Below are positions 1 to 13,910 of a stretch of DNA of 64,000 nt, one piece after another. Source of the DNA: Scleromitrula shiraiana (lineage: Eukaryota > Ascomycota > Leotiomycetes > Helotiales > Sclerotiniaceae); NCBI GenBank assembly GCA_028455995.1, contig JABELC010000003.1:1240001-1304000 (forward strand). Direction: 5' to 3'. A program made the translations under genes and the position numbers. Under the pieces are notes generated by a model. The model did no database searches. It was given only the letters and a program-made list of their open reading frames with translations, and was not told where the DNA came from. Position 1 is the stretch's first letter; every line of letters begins with the position of its first letter.

Positions 1-429
1 TTATATATAGGTTAATTTTATAGCATGTAAATATTTTAAATAAATTTGCAATAATAGCATTTCTAATTATATTTAAAGATAAAGCGTTTAAATACTATAT
101 ATCGAATTTTATTATATTTCTATAAAAAATGAGGAGTTTAATTGCAGAATTCAAAACACAATATTAAAAAAAGTTATATTATTATAATATAATAAATAAA
201 TAAATAAGATTGATAATAAAAAATATTATAAATAAAAATTAAAAAAAAAAACTTAAACAATATTTAAAATTATTTTTTACAAAAATAAAGCGATTATATA
301 AAATTTTATTAAACAATATAAAAAATCAATTATATTTTTGCGAGAAAATAATTTTATTATATTAATAAATTAAATAATACATTTAAATATATTATTAATT
401 AATTGCAAATATTTTTAATTTTATCTAAA

Positions 430-3400
430 AAATTAAGGGAACGATTTAGATTTATAATGAATCACAAAGCAATAATATTAATATATATTATATTAAAAAA
501 AAATTTATAAATAATTTACAAAATTAAAGCAAAAGTTTCAATTATAGTAAATATAATAAAATAAATAATTATAATAATCAAAAAAGATATAACAATTATC
601 AAAATCAATCTAAATCATAATTTAATATTCGAAATCGATATAATAAAAAAAACTTTAAATCAATTTATAAAAAATAATATTAAATATATAAAAAAAAAGG
701 ATATTTTTTTATAAATCATTCAAAGTCAAATTAAAAAAAAGTTTAAAAAAAATATAAAGAAAAAGTCGCTAAAAACAATAATAATTATATTTATAAATAA
801 TTTTTAATATATTATAAAAAAAAACGAAAAATAAAAGAAAAAAATATTAAAGAAATTTATAAAGCATTTTATATAAAGATGAAATATTTAAATAAAATTA
901 TATTGGAGATATATTATATATCAAATAATTTAATTAACAGTTTATAAATAATTATTGAATTTATAAAAAAAGCATTTAAATATATATTAATATATAAAAG
1001 ACTATTTAATAATAATTAAGCTAATAAAAATATAATATCAGAGCAAATTATACACAATCTTAAAATATTTTTTGTAAATAGCAAATATGACTTCGATAAG
1101 TTTTAAAGCGTTATAATCGATACAAAAGCAATAATAATATCAATTATCAACAAATAATAATTCAAAATATTATAAAAACTAAACAATCTAATCATTAACT
1201 ATAATAGAGTAAAAATTATAAAAATTATATTTAAAAAAAAAATATTAAAAAATTTATTAAATTATGCAAAATTGAATTATTGATTAAATAAATTGAGGTT
1301 TATATTATTTATATAAATACATTATTTTTATTTTATTTAATAAATATAAACAAACTCAATATATTTTTTAATAATATTAAAAACTAAATTATTCGCGATA
1401 AAATTAGCAAATATTTCTTTATCATATAAAAATACAATTATAGTTTTCTATTATAAAAATACAATTATAATATATTTATATAATCGATAATTCTAAATAA
1501 TATTTATTACTTTATAAAAATAAAACTATATTATTTATACAAGCATTTTGATTATTTAGCTACTTATAAATTATACAATATATTTAAACAAATTGATTAT
1601 AATAATATAAATAAAAATAAAATCAATAAATTAACAAAATATTATAATCAATATTAAATATACAATAAATCATCAAAAAAATTCAAATTCAAAATTAACA
1701 ATAATAAAAATAATAATATTCAATTCAATTATATAATCATAATTAATATAATATATATCAATAAAAAAGCGGTATTATATATACTTAATAAAACAACAAA
1801 ATACTAAACAGTAATATTTTTAAATAACCTATCAATAAAATATATTTGAAATATAATTTAATTTAAATAAATTAATATTTATATAGGACCCCCAGACTAT
1901 ATTATCATTAATATAAATATATAGTTTATTATAAAAGAATTTAATAAATATATAAATATTATAATAATTAAAATAAAAATAGTTTTTATAAAATTTTATT
2001 AATTAATTAATAAAATTAAATAATATTATAAAATTATATGATAAGTATTTAAAATTCTATAAAATAAATTGCAATAATTCAGTTTTATAAAAAAACAAAT
2101 ATTGCAAATAACAATAAAGGCCATAAATGATTTAATAGACTTTAATAAACTAATTCTAACATTTTTAATATTTAGCATATTTATATATATAGAAAAATCG
2201 GATTTATTAATAAAAATTATTATTAATCAAGCAATAAGACTATAAAAAACAAATAATAAAATTTATAAATATAAAGCAATTTAATTAATAAAAAACGCAT
2301 TATAAAAATAAAATGGATTATCTATATATATAATATATAATCTAAAGGTATATTTAAAAATTCTAGTATATAAAAAGATCGCTAAAATAAAAAAAAAAAT
2401 AAATAAAACTTTATATTTTTAAATTAATAAAAAATAAAAATTATAAAATCAATATAAATAATCATACTATAATTATATAATTAATATTAATTTATCCATA
2501 TTATAAGGAATCTATTAATTTAATATCGATATTATTAATAGTATATATAAAAAATTATACATTATTCATATTTATAAATGATAGTAATAATTAACTAACT
2601 ATTTAAAAAACATTAAAAACAGCGATATCTAAGCTATTTAAACTAATAATTTACAAATACGGTAAATTAAAAAAAGATCAAAGTTTTAATACTTTATTAT
2701 TAATAGTGATTCAACTTTATTAACATATTTAATAAAATATATAATAAAAAATACAATTTAGACTATATATAAAGAATAAAGATTTTAAAGAAACATTATT
2801 AGATATTATAATATTATTAAATAATAAATATATTATATATCTAATTAATACTTTTTTTATAAAAAGGTTGATTTTTTTTACCAAATGGGCTAAATATAAT
2901 AAAGAAAAAATAAATAAAATATATGTAAAATCAAAAAGAAAGGAATTAAATAAATTAATGGAAACTAATATATTTAAAATAACAAAGCAAAAAGATATTT
3001 TAACAAAAATAAGAATCTTTAAATATAAATAAATTAATGAATTTAAATATTTAGATATAAAGAATATATATAAAAAATCAAGATTTATTATATAAAGTTT
3101 TAATAATATAAAAAAACATATTATATTTATATAATCTTTAATTATATAATATTTAGTTTATTAATTAATATTAATAATTATAATTATTATAATAATAATA
3201 AAAGATAATGGTATATTCAATATTTATTTGTATAATATTATTTAGGTGTATATATAAATAAATTTGAAACTTATATATTTTATTTTTATATATATAATTC
3301 CAAAAATAAAATATTTATTTAAAACTATATTTTGTATAATATAATTATTATATAAAATATTAAAGGTAAAAAATTATTAGTTTAATATATATCTAAATTA

Positions 3401-4460
3401 TTATATTATAAAATTTAAGATAGTGATATTGATATATAATTTTTATTTATTATATATATAAAAATAAGGATTTGGAATTATAACGATATAAACTAATAAT
3501 ACTTTAATTATCATTAATAAACAATTCGCCTATAAAAAAAAACATTATTTAAAAAAAACTAAATTTTTATATAAAAAACAAAAATAGCTAATTAAAGCAT
3601 ATTTATTTAAATTCAACAACAGTCTAATATTATTAAAAAATTTAATAATTATAATAAATTAAAAACTTCAATATAAAAATATAAAGCAAATCAAAAATAT
3701 CAATATTAATATATACAGAATACACAACAAATTCCAAAAAAATGCAATATTAAAAAAGTAATATATTATATAGCGCATTTATAATGTTTATATCGTAATT
3801 TATTGCTAACCCAAAACTTTATTTGATTTAATATAGATTGTACAAAACATTAAACTAAGCAGCAAAGATATAAAAATATTTAATAAATGTATATAATAAC
3901 AAAAAAAAAACCCCACAAAAAGACTTCGATTTATATTATTTAATTTCAATACCCTTTATATATATATATTTATTAATATTTTATATATTAATAACCTTAA
4001 TCTATTATTTTAAATTGGATATATTATTATATTAGTAAATAAAAATAAAAATATAAATATTATATATTAATCTTTAATTAAATATAAATACATTATTTAA
4101 ACTATATTAGTATTAAAATTTTATATAATGATTCTTAATTTCAATATAATAATTATTATTAAAAATATAATTAATAAAATCTTTAATAATTATATTTTAT
4201 TATTAATTATTTATATTAATTTATATTCTCTATTTTAACTATTAATTAAACTTAAAACAATAATCAAGAAACAATTTATAATTAATATTATGGTACTATA
4301 TTAATTATATAAATATAGAAAGATCGCGAAAATACAATAGATTAACAACAATAATAATCTAGTAGATATAATAACAAAAACAAAACTTTGCTTAATATTA
4401 AAAGAACTTATCAATACAAATAAAATATCGATAAAAATTAATAAATGGATTAAGTGTAAA
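430..4460 (+). mobile_element. Ty1/copia retrotransposon relic
   Basis: Read through stops on the + strand, several blocks match fungal copia polyproteins. Around 670-780 is a degraded Gag zinc-knuckle region, with KKKGYFFINHSK where intact elements have a Cys/Trp-rich KKxGCWSTxHSK. Around 2930-3130 is the start of reverse transcriptase (KRKELNKLMETNIFKI, then KIRIFKYK, then a degraded AYEKSRLVVQAYN block). At about 4315-4450 is the RNase H end (an IDGxNNPADAMTK-like block, then KELINTNKISIKI). Order and spacing of about 3.8 kb fit one copia element. No LTR pair was recognised. It is non-functional. Family assignment rests on recalled consensus, not a search. Confidence 0.75.
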
Positions 4461-6569
4461 AAAGGATTTTGATTTTTCCTTATTTATTTTTTAGAGAATA
4501 ATTAAATAATAATTGATTTTATTTATTTAATTTATATATAATCATTATAAAACAAAATAATAAAAAATATAATATAAAAAATAATAATAATATAAAATAA
4601 TAATAATATATAATCTAAATAATATTTATTCTAATTTAATTTTAAAATATTATATTATATACAAATAAATTATAAAAATTTTAAGATAATAAAAAACTAG
4701 AAAAAACTTATTTTGCTTTTATTTTATATAAATAATTCATAATTTTTATAGAATTTAACTCTTTATATATATAACCTCAAATTTTTAAAAAATTGCTAAT
4801 ATCTATATAATCAAACATATGACTTTACATTACATATTCATTAAAAAGATATATATCCTTAATAATATATAATATTTTTTTTAAACTTCTTGAATAAATA
4901 ATACAATATTGAATAATACCATACTTATATAGTTCTATACCCCCGGAGTCATACAAACACTATATTTTAAAAAAGATCAAGGAAATAGAAAAAAAGACAT
5001 TTTTGATATAAATCGATATTAAAGATCTTTATTTGATTTAGATATATTAGCTTATTTTGCAAATGATTTAAAAAATATTTTAAATTTGAAATTAAGTATT
5101 TTAAGATTTTTTATATATAGCGTTTTATTATTAAATAATTTATTTAATTTGCTATTTTATAATTTTATAAAATCAAATTAAAACTATGTATATTATATTT
5201 TTTTTTTTGATTTTAAATATTTTATAAAAGCTTTTATTAATGTTTTAATTATATATTATGATAATTGATATATTTTTGACTTTTCTAAACTTCAGCATCT
5301 TTTACTAAATAACGATAAAGAATTTTTTTTTGGAAATATAATCTAAATTATTGTTGTTTATTTTATTATTAGAATATTTAAGAGACTTTATTTTAAGCTT
5401 ATTTTATTTTTTTTTATAAAATTTAATATTAATATTATTTTAAATATATTATAGTTATAACTATATAATTTATATATATATTATATTAATAATAATCTAA
5501 TATTTAACTTTTTTTTATATTTGTAATATTATTTACTTTTTATTTTGTTATTATATATATTAAAGATTTCAAAAAGAGTTTTGGTCTTTTCTTTTTAAAT
5601 CTTAATAGTTTTATTTTGTTTATACAAGATTAATATAATTTTTGATATTAAAATAATTATAATCAAATTTGTATTTATAATAAAAAATATTATAAATAAA
5701 GATTTTTTTTATTTATTATTAAAAATAAAAAATAATATATTTAAGAATTCAGGTTTAAACAACAAAATTTCAAATAATAAAAATTTGAATAATAAAAATA
5801 AAGACGATGACTTAGTTTTTAAAATTAATGCTATAAAAAATCTTAATAAAAATAAATTTATAGTTTATTTATTACAATCTAGATTTATTAAGATTATGAT
5901 TAATCGATGATATATAATAATATTCCGCTTTTTGCAAAATATTATAAACAAATTGTTTGTTATCTTTATTTTTAAAAAAACGATTACTTTTAATAAGTTA
6001 ATTAAAATGTACGTTTTATTAGCCTTTTTAATATTGTTTTATTATTGATAAAGGGATATTTAAGTAAAATAATCTATATTAAATTATTTATTAAATAATA
6101 TTTATATAGATTAAAAAGTTATTATTATAAATCTATATTAAAATATTTTAAAAAACACTATTTTTTATAAAGATACTAAAGCTTAGTTAGATTCTAAATT
6201 ATATAAGTTTTTAAATAATCATTTTTAAATTTTTAATTTAAATAAAGTTTTAAATAAAAATATTAATAAATATATAAAAAATAAATCGAATTATAATAAA
6301 ATATATATTTTATTTAAATTATTATTAAAATATTAAGATTTTGCTAATATTTTTTTTAAAAAACTAATAAATATTTTATTTAAATATATTATTATAAATG
6401 CTAATATCGATTTAAAGTTTGATTTCGAATTTTTTTATAATAAGAATTGTTTTTTTATAATTAAAGAGTATAAAGTTATTTACAAATATATTAATAATAA
6501 TATAAAGAAAAGATTTATTAAAAAATTTATATTATTTATAATAATATTGATATTTTTAGTGAAGAAATC

Positions 6570-9340
6570 TAAAAAAAGTATACAAATATATATTAATTAT
6601 TATAGCTTTAATAAAAGCATAATCAAAAATCATTTTTCGATTTTTTTAATAAAGGATATATTTAAATAATTAAATAAAATAAAAGTCTTTATAAAACTCG
6701 ATATATTTATAATTTTTAATAAAATTTATTTAAAAAAAAAAATGAATAAAAAACTATATTTATTATTTAATATAAATTATATGAATATATAATTGTTTTT
6801 TTTAGTTTATATAATACCCTAGTTTATTTTTAAGCCTTTATTGATAATTCTTTTTTTGATTTTTTTAATATTATTATTTTCGCTTATTTCAATAATATTT
6901 TAATCTTTTTTATAAACAAATATAATTATAAAAACTATATATAAAAAATTTTAAAAAAGTTTCGTAAAGCGGGTTTTCATTTTGATATTAATAAATATGA
7001 GTTTAATATAATAAAAATAAAATATTTAAAATTAATTATATTTAATAATAGAATTTTTATAGATTTAAATAAAATTAAGGCTATTGTTAACTGGAAAACT
7101 CTAATTTAATTAAAAGAATTATAAAGCTTTTTTAGATTTGCAAATTTTTATTAGCAGTTTATTAAAAGATATTTTAAAATGATAAGTTTATTAATAAGTT
7201 TATTATAAAAAGATATTCTTTGATATTAATTCTTAATTTATTAAAAAATATTTGAGAAATTGAAAATATTATTTATTTTTATTTTGATATTTAAATATTA
7301 TAGCCCAGATTTTGAAATAGTTGTAGAGATTGATATTTTTGATTAAGCTTTTAGAGGTATATTATTGCAAAAGCAATTTGATGGTGAATAGCATCTAATA
7401 ATCTACTTTTTATTCAAGTACTCTTTATAAAAGTATAATTACAATATTTATAATAAAAAATTATTAATTATAATAAAAGTATTTGAAAAATGAAGGCTAA
7501 AGCTAAAAAAGATAGATAGTTTCAATATCTTATCAAACTATAAAAATTTTTAATATTTTATAATTATAAAACAATTTAATATTTATTAAATATAATAAAC
7601 CAAATTTTTAAATAAATTCAACTTCTATATTCATTATCAATTTAATATAAAAACAATTAAATTAGATATATTAAATCAATTCTTTAAAAAAAAGCCAATT
7701 TTTAGAGATATAAATAATAATTATATAAATTAGCATTAATAAATTTTACTATAACCCAATAAAATAGATTTATATATTTTAAATTTATTTAATCTAAATA
7801 TAATTAAAGATTATTTTAAAAAACTTAATTTAAATATCGAAACTTTAATCAATATAATTATTAATAAGATATATAAATAATTAAATATCGTTATATATAT
7901 GATTCAAACAATTTAATTAAAAAAATTATAAATATAGTCTCAAAAATTATCTAAATATTTGTAATTAATTTTATTTATAATTTACTTTATATAAAAAAAA
8001 AGAATTTATTATAAAAAACAATTATTTATCTTTCTAAACAAAAAAGTGATAATGCAAATTTTTTACCATAATTATTCTACCCTATTAATAAACCATCTAG
8101 ATTATATAAAATATATCAAAATAATTTAATGTTTATATATTTAAAAAGGTTTAATATAAAATATTATATATTTTATAAAGAATTATTATATTTATTTATA
8201 TTTAAAAATTTTATATTTAGTTTTCCAAGATTTATTGCATTTTTTAAAAATATTTTATCATATTTAATTAGATATCATTATTAATTATATTATATTTTTG
8301 CCAGAATATTAACATTATAATGCGTTATATAAATATATTTTAACAATTATCGATTATTTAATCAAAATGTATTATTTTATTCTTACTATTTCTTTAAACA
8401 TTATAAATTTAATAAATGCTTTTATCTTTCAAGTTTAAAATTTATATAATACCTTTAATATTATAATAAATAATTAAAAAACTTAATTTATATTAGCGTT
8501 TTAAAAATAGTTATATAAATGATTAAATATAATTTTATTATTTAATTCTATATTCTATTTATAAATAAACAATCAATTAAAGAAGTTAAATTAGATAATA
8601 AAAATATATTTATATAGTTTTATTGTTTTTTTATAAAATGATTAAATTGATTAACTATTATTAGTCAAATTCATTTTAAATAATACTATATCTAAATCGA
8701 TTTTAATATCACTATTTTTTACAAATTATAAATTTAATCCTAAATTAGAAATAAAACCCTCCTCCTTTTTATAATCAATATTTATAATATAAAAAAAAAA
8801 TATTTATTTACAAATATATTAATAATATATTTTTAAAAAATTATTAATTTTTTATAAAAATTTTTAATATTGATATATAAAATTTAATCTAAATATATTA
8901 ATTATTAAAAAATTAACTATCTAAAATATAAAATAAAAAATATAGTTTTTTTAAATATAAAAAATATTTAAATTATTTATCTAATAATTAAATTTAATAA
9001 TAAATATTATTTATATAAAATATTAACAATTTATTTTAATATATATCAATTAAAATTATTAAAAAAATTCTAAATATTTCCAATTTTTTATATATCATTT
9101 TTTATACTAATCCCAATAAATTTTTTTTTTAAATAATCTATTATCAATAAATCTTTTAATTTTAAATATAAAAACAATAATATTTTTTTAAAAAAAAATA
9201 ATATAATAAATAATTATATTAAATAAAAGTTCAAAAAAATATTAAATATTAAAAAACTAAAAAATAAAACATACTTTTTTAAAATTTAATAAAAAAATTA
9301 TAATTTAATATCTATTTAAAAAAACTACATATAAAAATAT
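6570..9340 (+). mobile_element. Ty3/gypsy retrotransposon relic with probable chromodomain
   Basis: The + strand read through stops shows the gypsy pol order. Reverse transcriptase starts near 6580 (INYYSFNKSIIKN, then VFIKLDI). The RT end lies near 6990-7170 (KYEFNIIKIKYLKLIIF, then KAIVNWKTLI, KEL, SFFRFANFY). RNase H is at about 7300-7560 (a DASDFALGAVLSQ-like block, then a DHKNLEYF-like block). Integrase is at about 8270-8640 (a WDDISMDFIVGLP-like block, then LTIIDYLIKMYYF). Near 9050-9110 is a KLPKxFRIHPVFHVSLLKP-like block, and at 9240-9330 a degraded chromodomain-like stretch (ILNIKKLKNKTYFFK, where W codons have become stops). Gag is probably in 5.0-6.5 kb but was not resolved. Non-functional. 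Confidence 0.78.
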
Positions 9341-9647
9341 AAAAACCAATTATACAATTTTTATAAATAATTTAAAAATATATCAAAATATAGACTAGTT
9401 TAATTTATAAAATAAAAATTTTTAGAAATTAAAATAAAAAATATATACAATTATCTAATTTTAAACTATTATAAAAATTTACATTTAATAAATAGCTTAA
9501 TTTTAAATCAATACAAATATTATATAAAATTGAATATAAAATATAATTTTACTTATTTAACAAATATAATCAAAAAGCATCAAAAACATCTATTTTATAA
9601 ACAAGATTTTATAATAAAATATAGCGTATAAATTATATTAAATTGAA

Positions 9648-9722
9648 TTGAAATATATAAAAACATATAAAAACATATAAAAATATAAAAAAACACATAA
9701 AAATATATAAAAACATATAATA
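9648..9722. repeat. ATATAAAAAC-type short tandem repeat
   Basis: About seven imperfect copies of a roughly 10-base unit (ACATATAAAA and variants) lie in a row at the distal end of the transposon block. This could be a replication-slippage tract inside an old LTR or untranslated region. No function is suggested. Confidence 0.6.
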
Positions 9723-10600
9723 ATAATATAATATTATTATAAAAATAATATTAATATTTACTTTTATCTATTTTCTTTCATCTATTTTCTTTTTTTATAT
9801 AAAAATTATTTTATTTTAACTTAATTTCTAAAATATCATTATTTTATTTGTCTATTTCTAATTAACCAAAATATACAATTTAAAAATAACAATTATCATA
9901 ATTCTAAAATTCTATATAAATATAGCCTTAAACTATAAAGCCAAAACCACTTCTATATAATCGGCTTTCTTTAACCAACTTAAACTTCGTTCCTTATAAA
10001 TCAACAACTTTACTACCTTAACATATATTTTTATTTATATTTGCATATAAAATTACATTTATATATAAAATTATATTTACATATAAAATTAATATATATT
10101 AATAATTGATATACTTTATTATTTCCTAATTTAACTAATATATTAAAATTACCCCACATTTTTATTATTATTAATATATTTAAACTAATATTAATATATA
10201 TTAAAAAATAATATAAATATACCTTTAAATTCTATAATTTTTATAAAAAAAATTATTTTTATTCAAAATAATAAAATTATTAATTTATAAAAAATAAAGT
10301 TTAAATTAACTAAAAATAATTAAAATTTTATAATTTAAAACTATATATATATAAATTAATAAAGAATTAAATAGATTTTTAATTAATAAAAATCTATTAA
10401 AAAATTAAATAATAACTTTATAATTTAAAATCGATAATAAAGCTATTTTAGATATAGTTTCAAATTGATAAATTTTAATTAAAGTTTATTTAAGATTTAA
10501 TTAAAATTAATTTTTGAATTTAAAAATTAATTTATATTATATAAAATTCAATTTTTAATTAATTATAAATTTAATACATCAATATTTGAACTTTTAATAT

Positions 10601-11021
10601 ACCCAAACACTAAAATGACTGATTTCCTAAAATTCATTCAGGGAACTTATTGAATTCCATTTAGGTTCGCTCCCTGAATACGTGATACCGTAGGGATAGG
10701 CAGCAGGAAGGTGGCAGAAGATTACTCTAGCAGTACATATAGTGGCGCTCTTACATTACGGTGGCTTGAGAGTTTGGGTGGTCAGCCCCCATTAACGTTA
10801 TACGAAAAAAAAATGATGCAGGTTGTGGGTAAAAGAAAAACATTCATTTCGTCATTTTTAAGTCGTAAGTCATGCTAGTGTACAGATAATATCGTAAGAA
10901 GATAAGAACAAAACGAAACAAAGTAGCCAAACCAAATCAAGTCATCATACATAACATCAACCATCCAGTGAATCGTACACCGCAAAACTGACACCCTATC
11001 TCCCGCACCATAGTAATTCTA
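10601..11021. other. Transition into genic DNA, 3' flank of the regulator
   Basis: The base composition changes within a few tens of bases from over 85% A+T to mixed sequence. The stretch lies downstream of the - strand transcription factor stop codon and presumably holds its 3' untranslated region and terminator. No gene is seen. Confidence 0.6.
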
Positions 11022-13027
11022 TTATTCAATCAACATATCCAATAACCTATCTACCTCCTCTTTTCGATACCCTATATTGTACATGCAAGGTCTTACCTTT
11101 TGTTTGAAAAGCAGTAACTCCTTTTTTAAATCCTTAGCCAACTGCAACAAATCCTCATCACCTCCCAACAAATCTCTGTTGCACTTGTCTTCAAAATTCA
11201 TCAACAGTGGGAATGAGGAGCGAAACAAAGCCGTGAAAACACTAATTAGCAAGTCCAAGGCGTGCTTTTGATGATGTATAGATTCTTCAGATGGTGCTAC
11301 TACAAATAAGCCGCATTAGTAGATACCTCAGTAAAGAATATTGTTAATACGAACAAGAACGTTTCTCCTCTGACCGACTCATAACAACCAAGTAACTGGC
11401 TCGAGACCGTTGAAGGCGAGTGAGTAGCCATAAAACTAACGCGACAGGTACAATTGCATCCTTGGCCAGCTGCCCTGACGTCTTGAATACCAATCGTTGA
11501 AGTTCCTGGTATACATATGCTTCCGTCTTATGGAGAGATTGAAACAGTCGTGTCTGAAGCTGAGCTATAAGAATAGGATAATCGGAGACTTTGCCTATTG
11601 TAGACTGCCCTTGATTATTAAAAATTTCTAGTTGGTTGGATATTATGTAGTTGAGTGCGACAAGTTTGGTCATGTTGAGTACCAAGTGCGCCTGTCTTTT
11701 AATTAGCTTTTTCAATATCAAACGATTGAGAAGATCAGAACAGGCTTACGTGCGGCAACTTTTGTTGGGCATAGGCGACACCAAATAGAAACGATGCGGA
11801 ATTCTCGCTATGATATTTATTCAGTCTGTATGTATATTCCATAACCCACTGTTCCAACATGAATGGAGAGATAGATTTGGGATCTAAAACAGTAACAAAT
11901 TCCATGCAGGCAGGGTCGTAATCGTTGTGAAGTATCAGTGATGGCTCGGAATTTTGTTTAATAATTTGCTTGATTTTTTGTCTAATTGCAGGATCGAGAG
12001 AAGCCACTTGAATGCTCATCACTTGTAATCTTAGTGGCCATGAGGTCGGGCCTTTGCAACCAATCTTTATGAATTGGGGTGGACTCATTGCAGATGAAAA
12101 GTCGACATCAAAATCAACCACACGATTATGACACCTGTTTGAGTAAACTAAAAGGTTAGTTGAGTAAAAGAGTGCTTGCACATATAACTCACATTCCGTG
12201 ACCGAAAGGTCAATGAAGGGGGATTCCCGAGTGCAAAGAGTGGCAGCCGATTCAGGATTTCCAGTCCGTCGAATGCATAGATGACATGGCTCACTTGTTC
12301 CACACTTGGAGCTTGTCAGCTAGTTTTTCATAGGGCAAAGGTGGGTTTATATTACCGTTCTCTTTCTGAATTTGCATTGAATACAAGCCCCAACATTTCT
12401 TACAGCCTCAACCTTTTTTTTCCCCTGAGCTGTGAAAGAACTCCGGGTTTTGCGCCTAGAATTTGAGTTCAAGTTAACCTCAAAAACAAAGCTCAACGAT
12501 TCTTGCGTTGCAATGGGCTGATTCTCGAGAGACAATGATGGTATCCTGACATCCAACTTGAAGACATTTGAACTCGGCGTCCGTGACGCTTTTGATGTAC
12601 TGTGGGCTCTAGGCTTTTGCTCATGGGATCTTGTACTTTTGCAGTGTTGTTCTTCACAACTCTTGTGGCCACGATCAGATGGCGGTCCTTTTGCAATCTG
12701 CTGAACACATGTGAGACTATATGAATCTGTAGACTCTTGTTTCGGCATCGGAGGTTCCGAGTATCTTGTGTCATTAGAGTGTCTACTGTTATACTCATCA
12801 TTTTCGATGTTGGACACCCCAACTTGCGACTCATCATAGCTTGATCTTAGACCAGAGAATATGTTTTGAGAAGGGTATTGTCGTTCAAAAAACATAGAGG
12901 GGAAGTTGAACATGTCTTCGTTCAGATAAAAGTCGGACTGGGTAACATTATGTAATGGAAGAGACTGGTCGATAACATTCTGGTAGTCATCGAAGTTGGC
13001 ATCTGAAGGGTAGAACTCGTCATTCAT
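11022..13027 (-). CDS. Zn(II)2Cys6 transcription factor
   Basis: Putative nuclear DNA-binding regulator. Exon 1 (13027-12356) begins MNDEFYPSD and ends inside the zinc cluster. A 51-base intron (12355-12305, branch CTGAC) joins to exon 2 (12304-12193), giving C-x2-C-x6-C-x5-C-x2-C (CIQCKFRKRTCGTSEPCHLC) and a distant sixth Cys 13 residues later. A 45-base intron (12192-12148) and a 58-base intron (11749-11692) follow, leading to exons starting at 12147 and 11691. The last splice, within about 11340-11210, is uncertain; GTATTA to TTAG (about 110 bases) keeps frame. Unusually, the cluster lies about 210 residues from the N terminus after a Ser-rich acidic region. It is the first gene beside the transposon block, with a dehydrogenase homologue upstream on the same strand, so a pathway-specific role is likely but inferred. 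Confidence 0.82.
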
Positions 13028-13910
13028 ATTGCCACACTACGAAGAAGTTGAAGTTGACCTCTGTATGGGTGGATGGTTAGTTGACTTGAGATGAAAGAGC
13101 ATGGCATCGAACTCAAGACTCACAGAAAGTATAGGCAAGCATATGCCTTGCAGAGCGGAGGCTAGGTTGAAGAGGAATTTTCGAGCTGCTTGTTTATGAA
13201 GTACATTCGTGCAGCATATTAAATGCTTCTATTAAAGAAAAGAAAAGTTTTGATTGATGGTCAAGAAACACAAGAAACATGGATGGAATATTGAAGCTTG
13301 AAACGGGGAGTTCTTTATGGGCCCCACGATAAGGCTAGGCGAATATCCTGTTACATTGGTCGAGGCATCAGCCATGTGGCATAAAAGCCATGCCCAGGTG
13401 TTCCTGCATACTCGAATGTTAAGATGAAGTAAGATACAGGCACAATCTTACTGACATGACGACAAGTAATGCGACTGGATAAGCCTGTATCGTGTCGGAA
13501 ATATAGAAGGTTTCTAGAATATGACTTGATTGAGTTGACGCAACTCTGCATCCTTGTTTGACACATGGTGGACTGCCTATTACAGAACACCGCATCTTGT
13601 ACCTGGTAATCTTACCCCTGACGACTTACGGATATGCCCTAATCTTGCGTGGAAAATTCTGGTCTTGGCGGCCAGAAAATTTAGCTTGCTCCACGGAGTA
13701 AGCTGCATCAAAACTCACATGCAGGTGTGCTATCGGAAGAAGTTTTCGCGGTAGAAATTTCTCAATTGGGGAATTGATTGCGAAATTTCCAAAAATATAA
13801 AAACGCTATTTCGTCAATAACAGATTTAATAGTAAATCTTATGCTGAAATCTCCACTGATAGTTATCGCGACGTGCATAGGAAACAAACTTTTTGTGGTA
13901 GCGAATCGTA
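13028..13910. other. Promoter region of the regulator
   Basis: An 880-base spacer between the start of the Zn2Cys6 gene and the stop of the dehydrogenase homologue, both on the - strand. It should hold the regulator's promoter and the dehydrogenase 3' end. No convincing extra gene; the short frames present have no recognisable content. Confidence 0.5.

Larger units (their letters stand above)
1..10600. repeat. RIP-degraded AT-rich transposon block
   Basis: Nearly all A and T with very few C and G, no open reading frame of useful length, and dense TA dinucleotides. Translating the + strand through stops gives two retrotransposon polyproteins whose Trp, Gln and Arg codons have become stops, as expected from C-to-T and G-to-A change by repeat-induced point mutation. 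The composition changes sharply to normal genic sequence at about 10.6 kb. No telomere repeat is visible. Seen: composition and relic motifs. Inferred: RIP as the cause. Confidence 0.93.

Noticed and set aside
1..10600. Mitochondrial DNA or a centromere as the origin of the AT-rich block
   Set aside because: Readable copia and gypsy pol motifs with transition-type decay explain it. No mitochondrial genes or tRNAs were recognised, and it joins nuclear-type genes.
12493..12837. 114-codon - strand frame
   Set aside because: Alternative frame inside exon 1 of the Zn2Cys6 gene; rich in Met, Arg and Ser without domain pattern.
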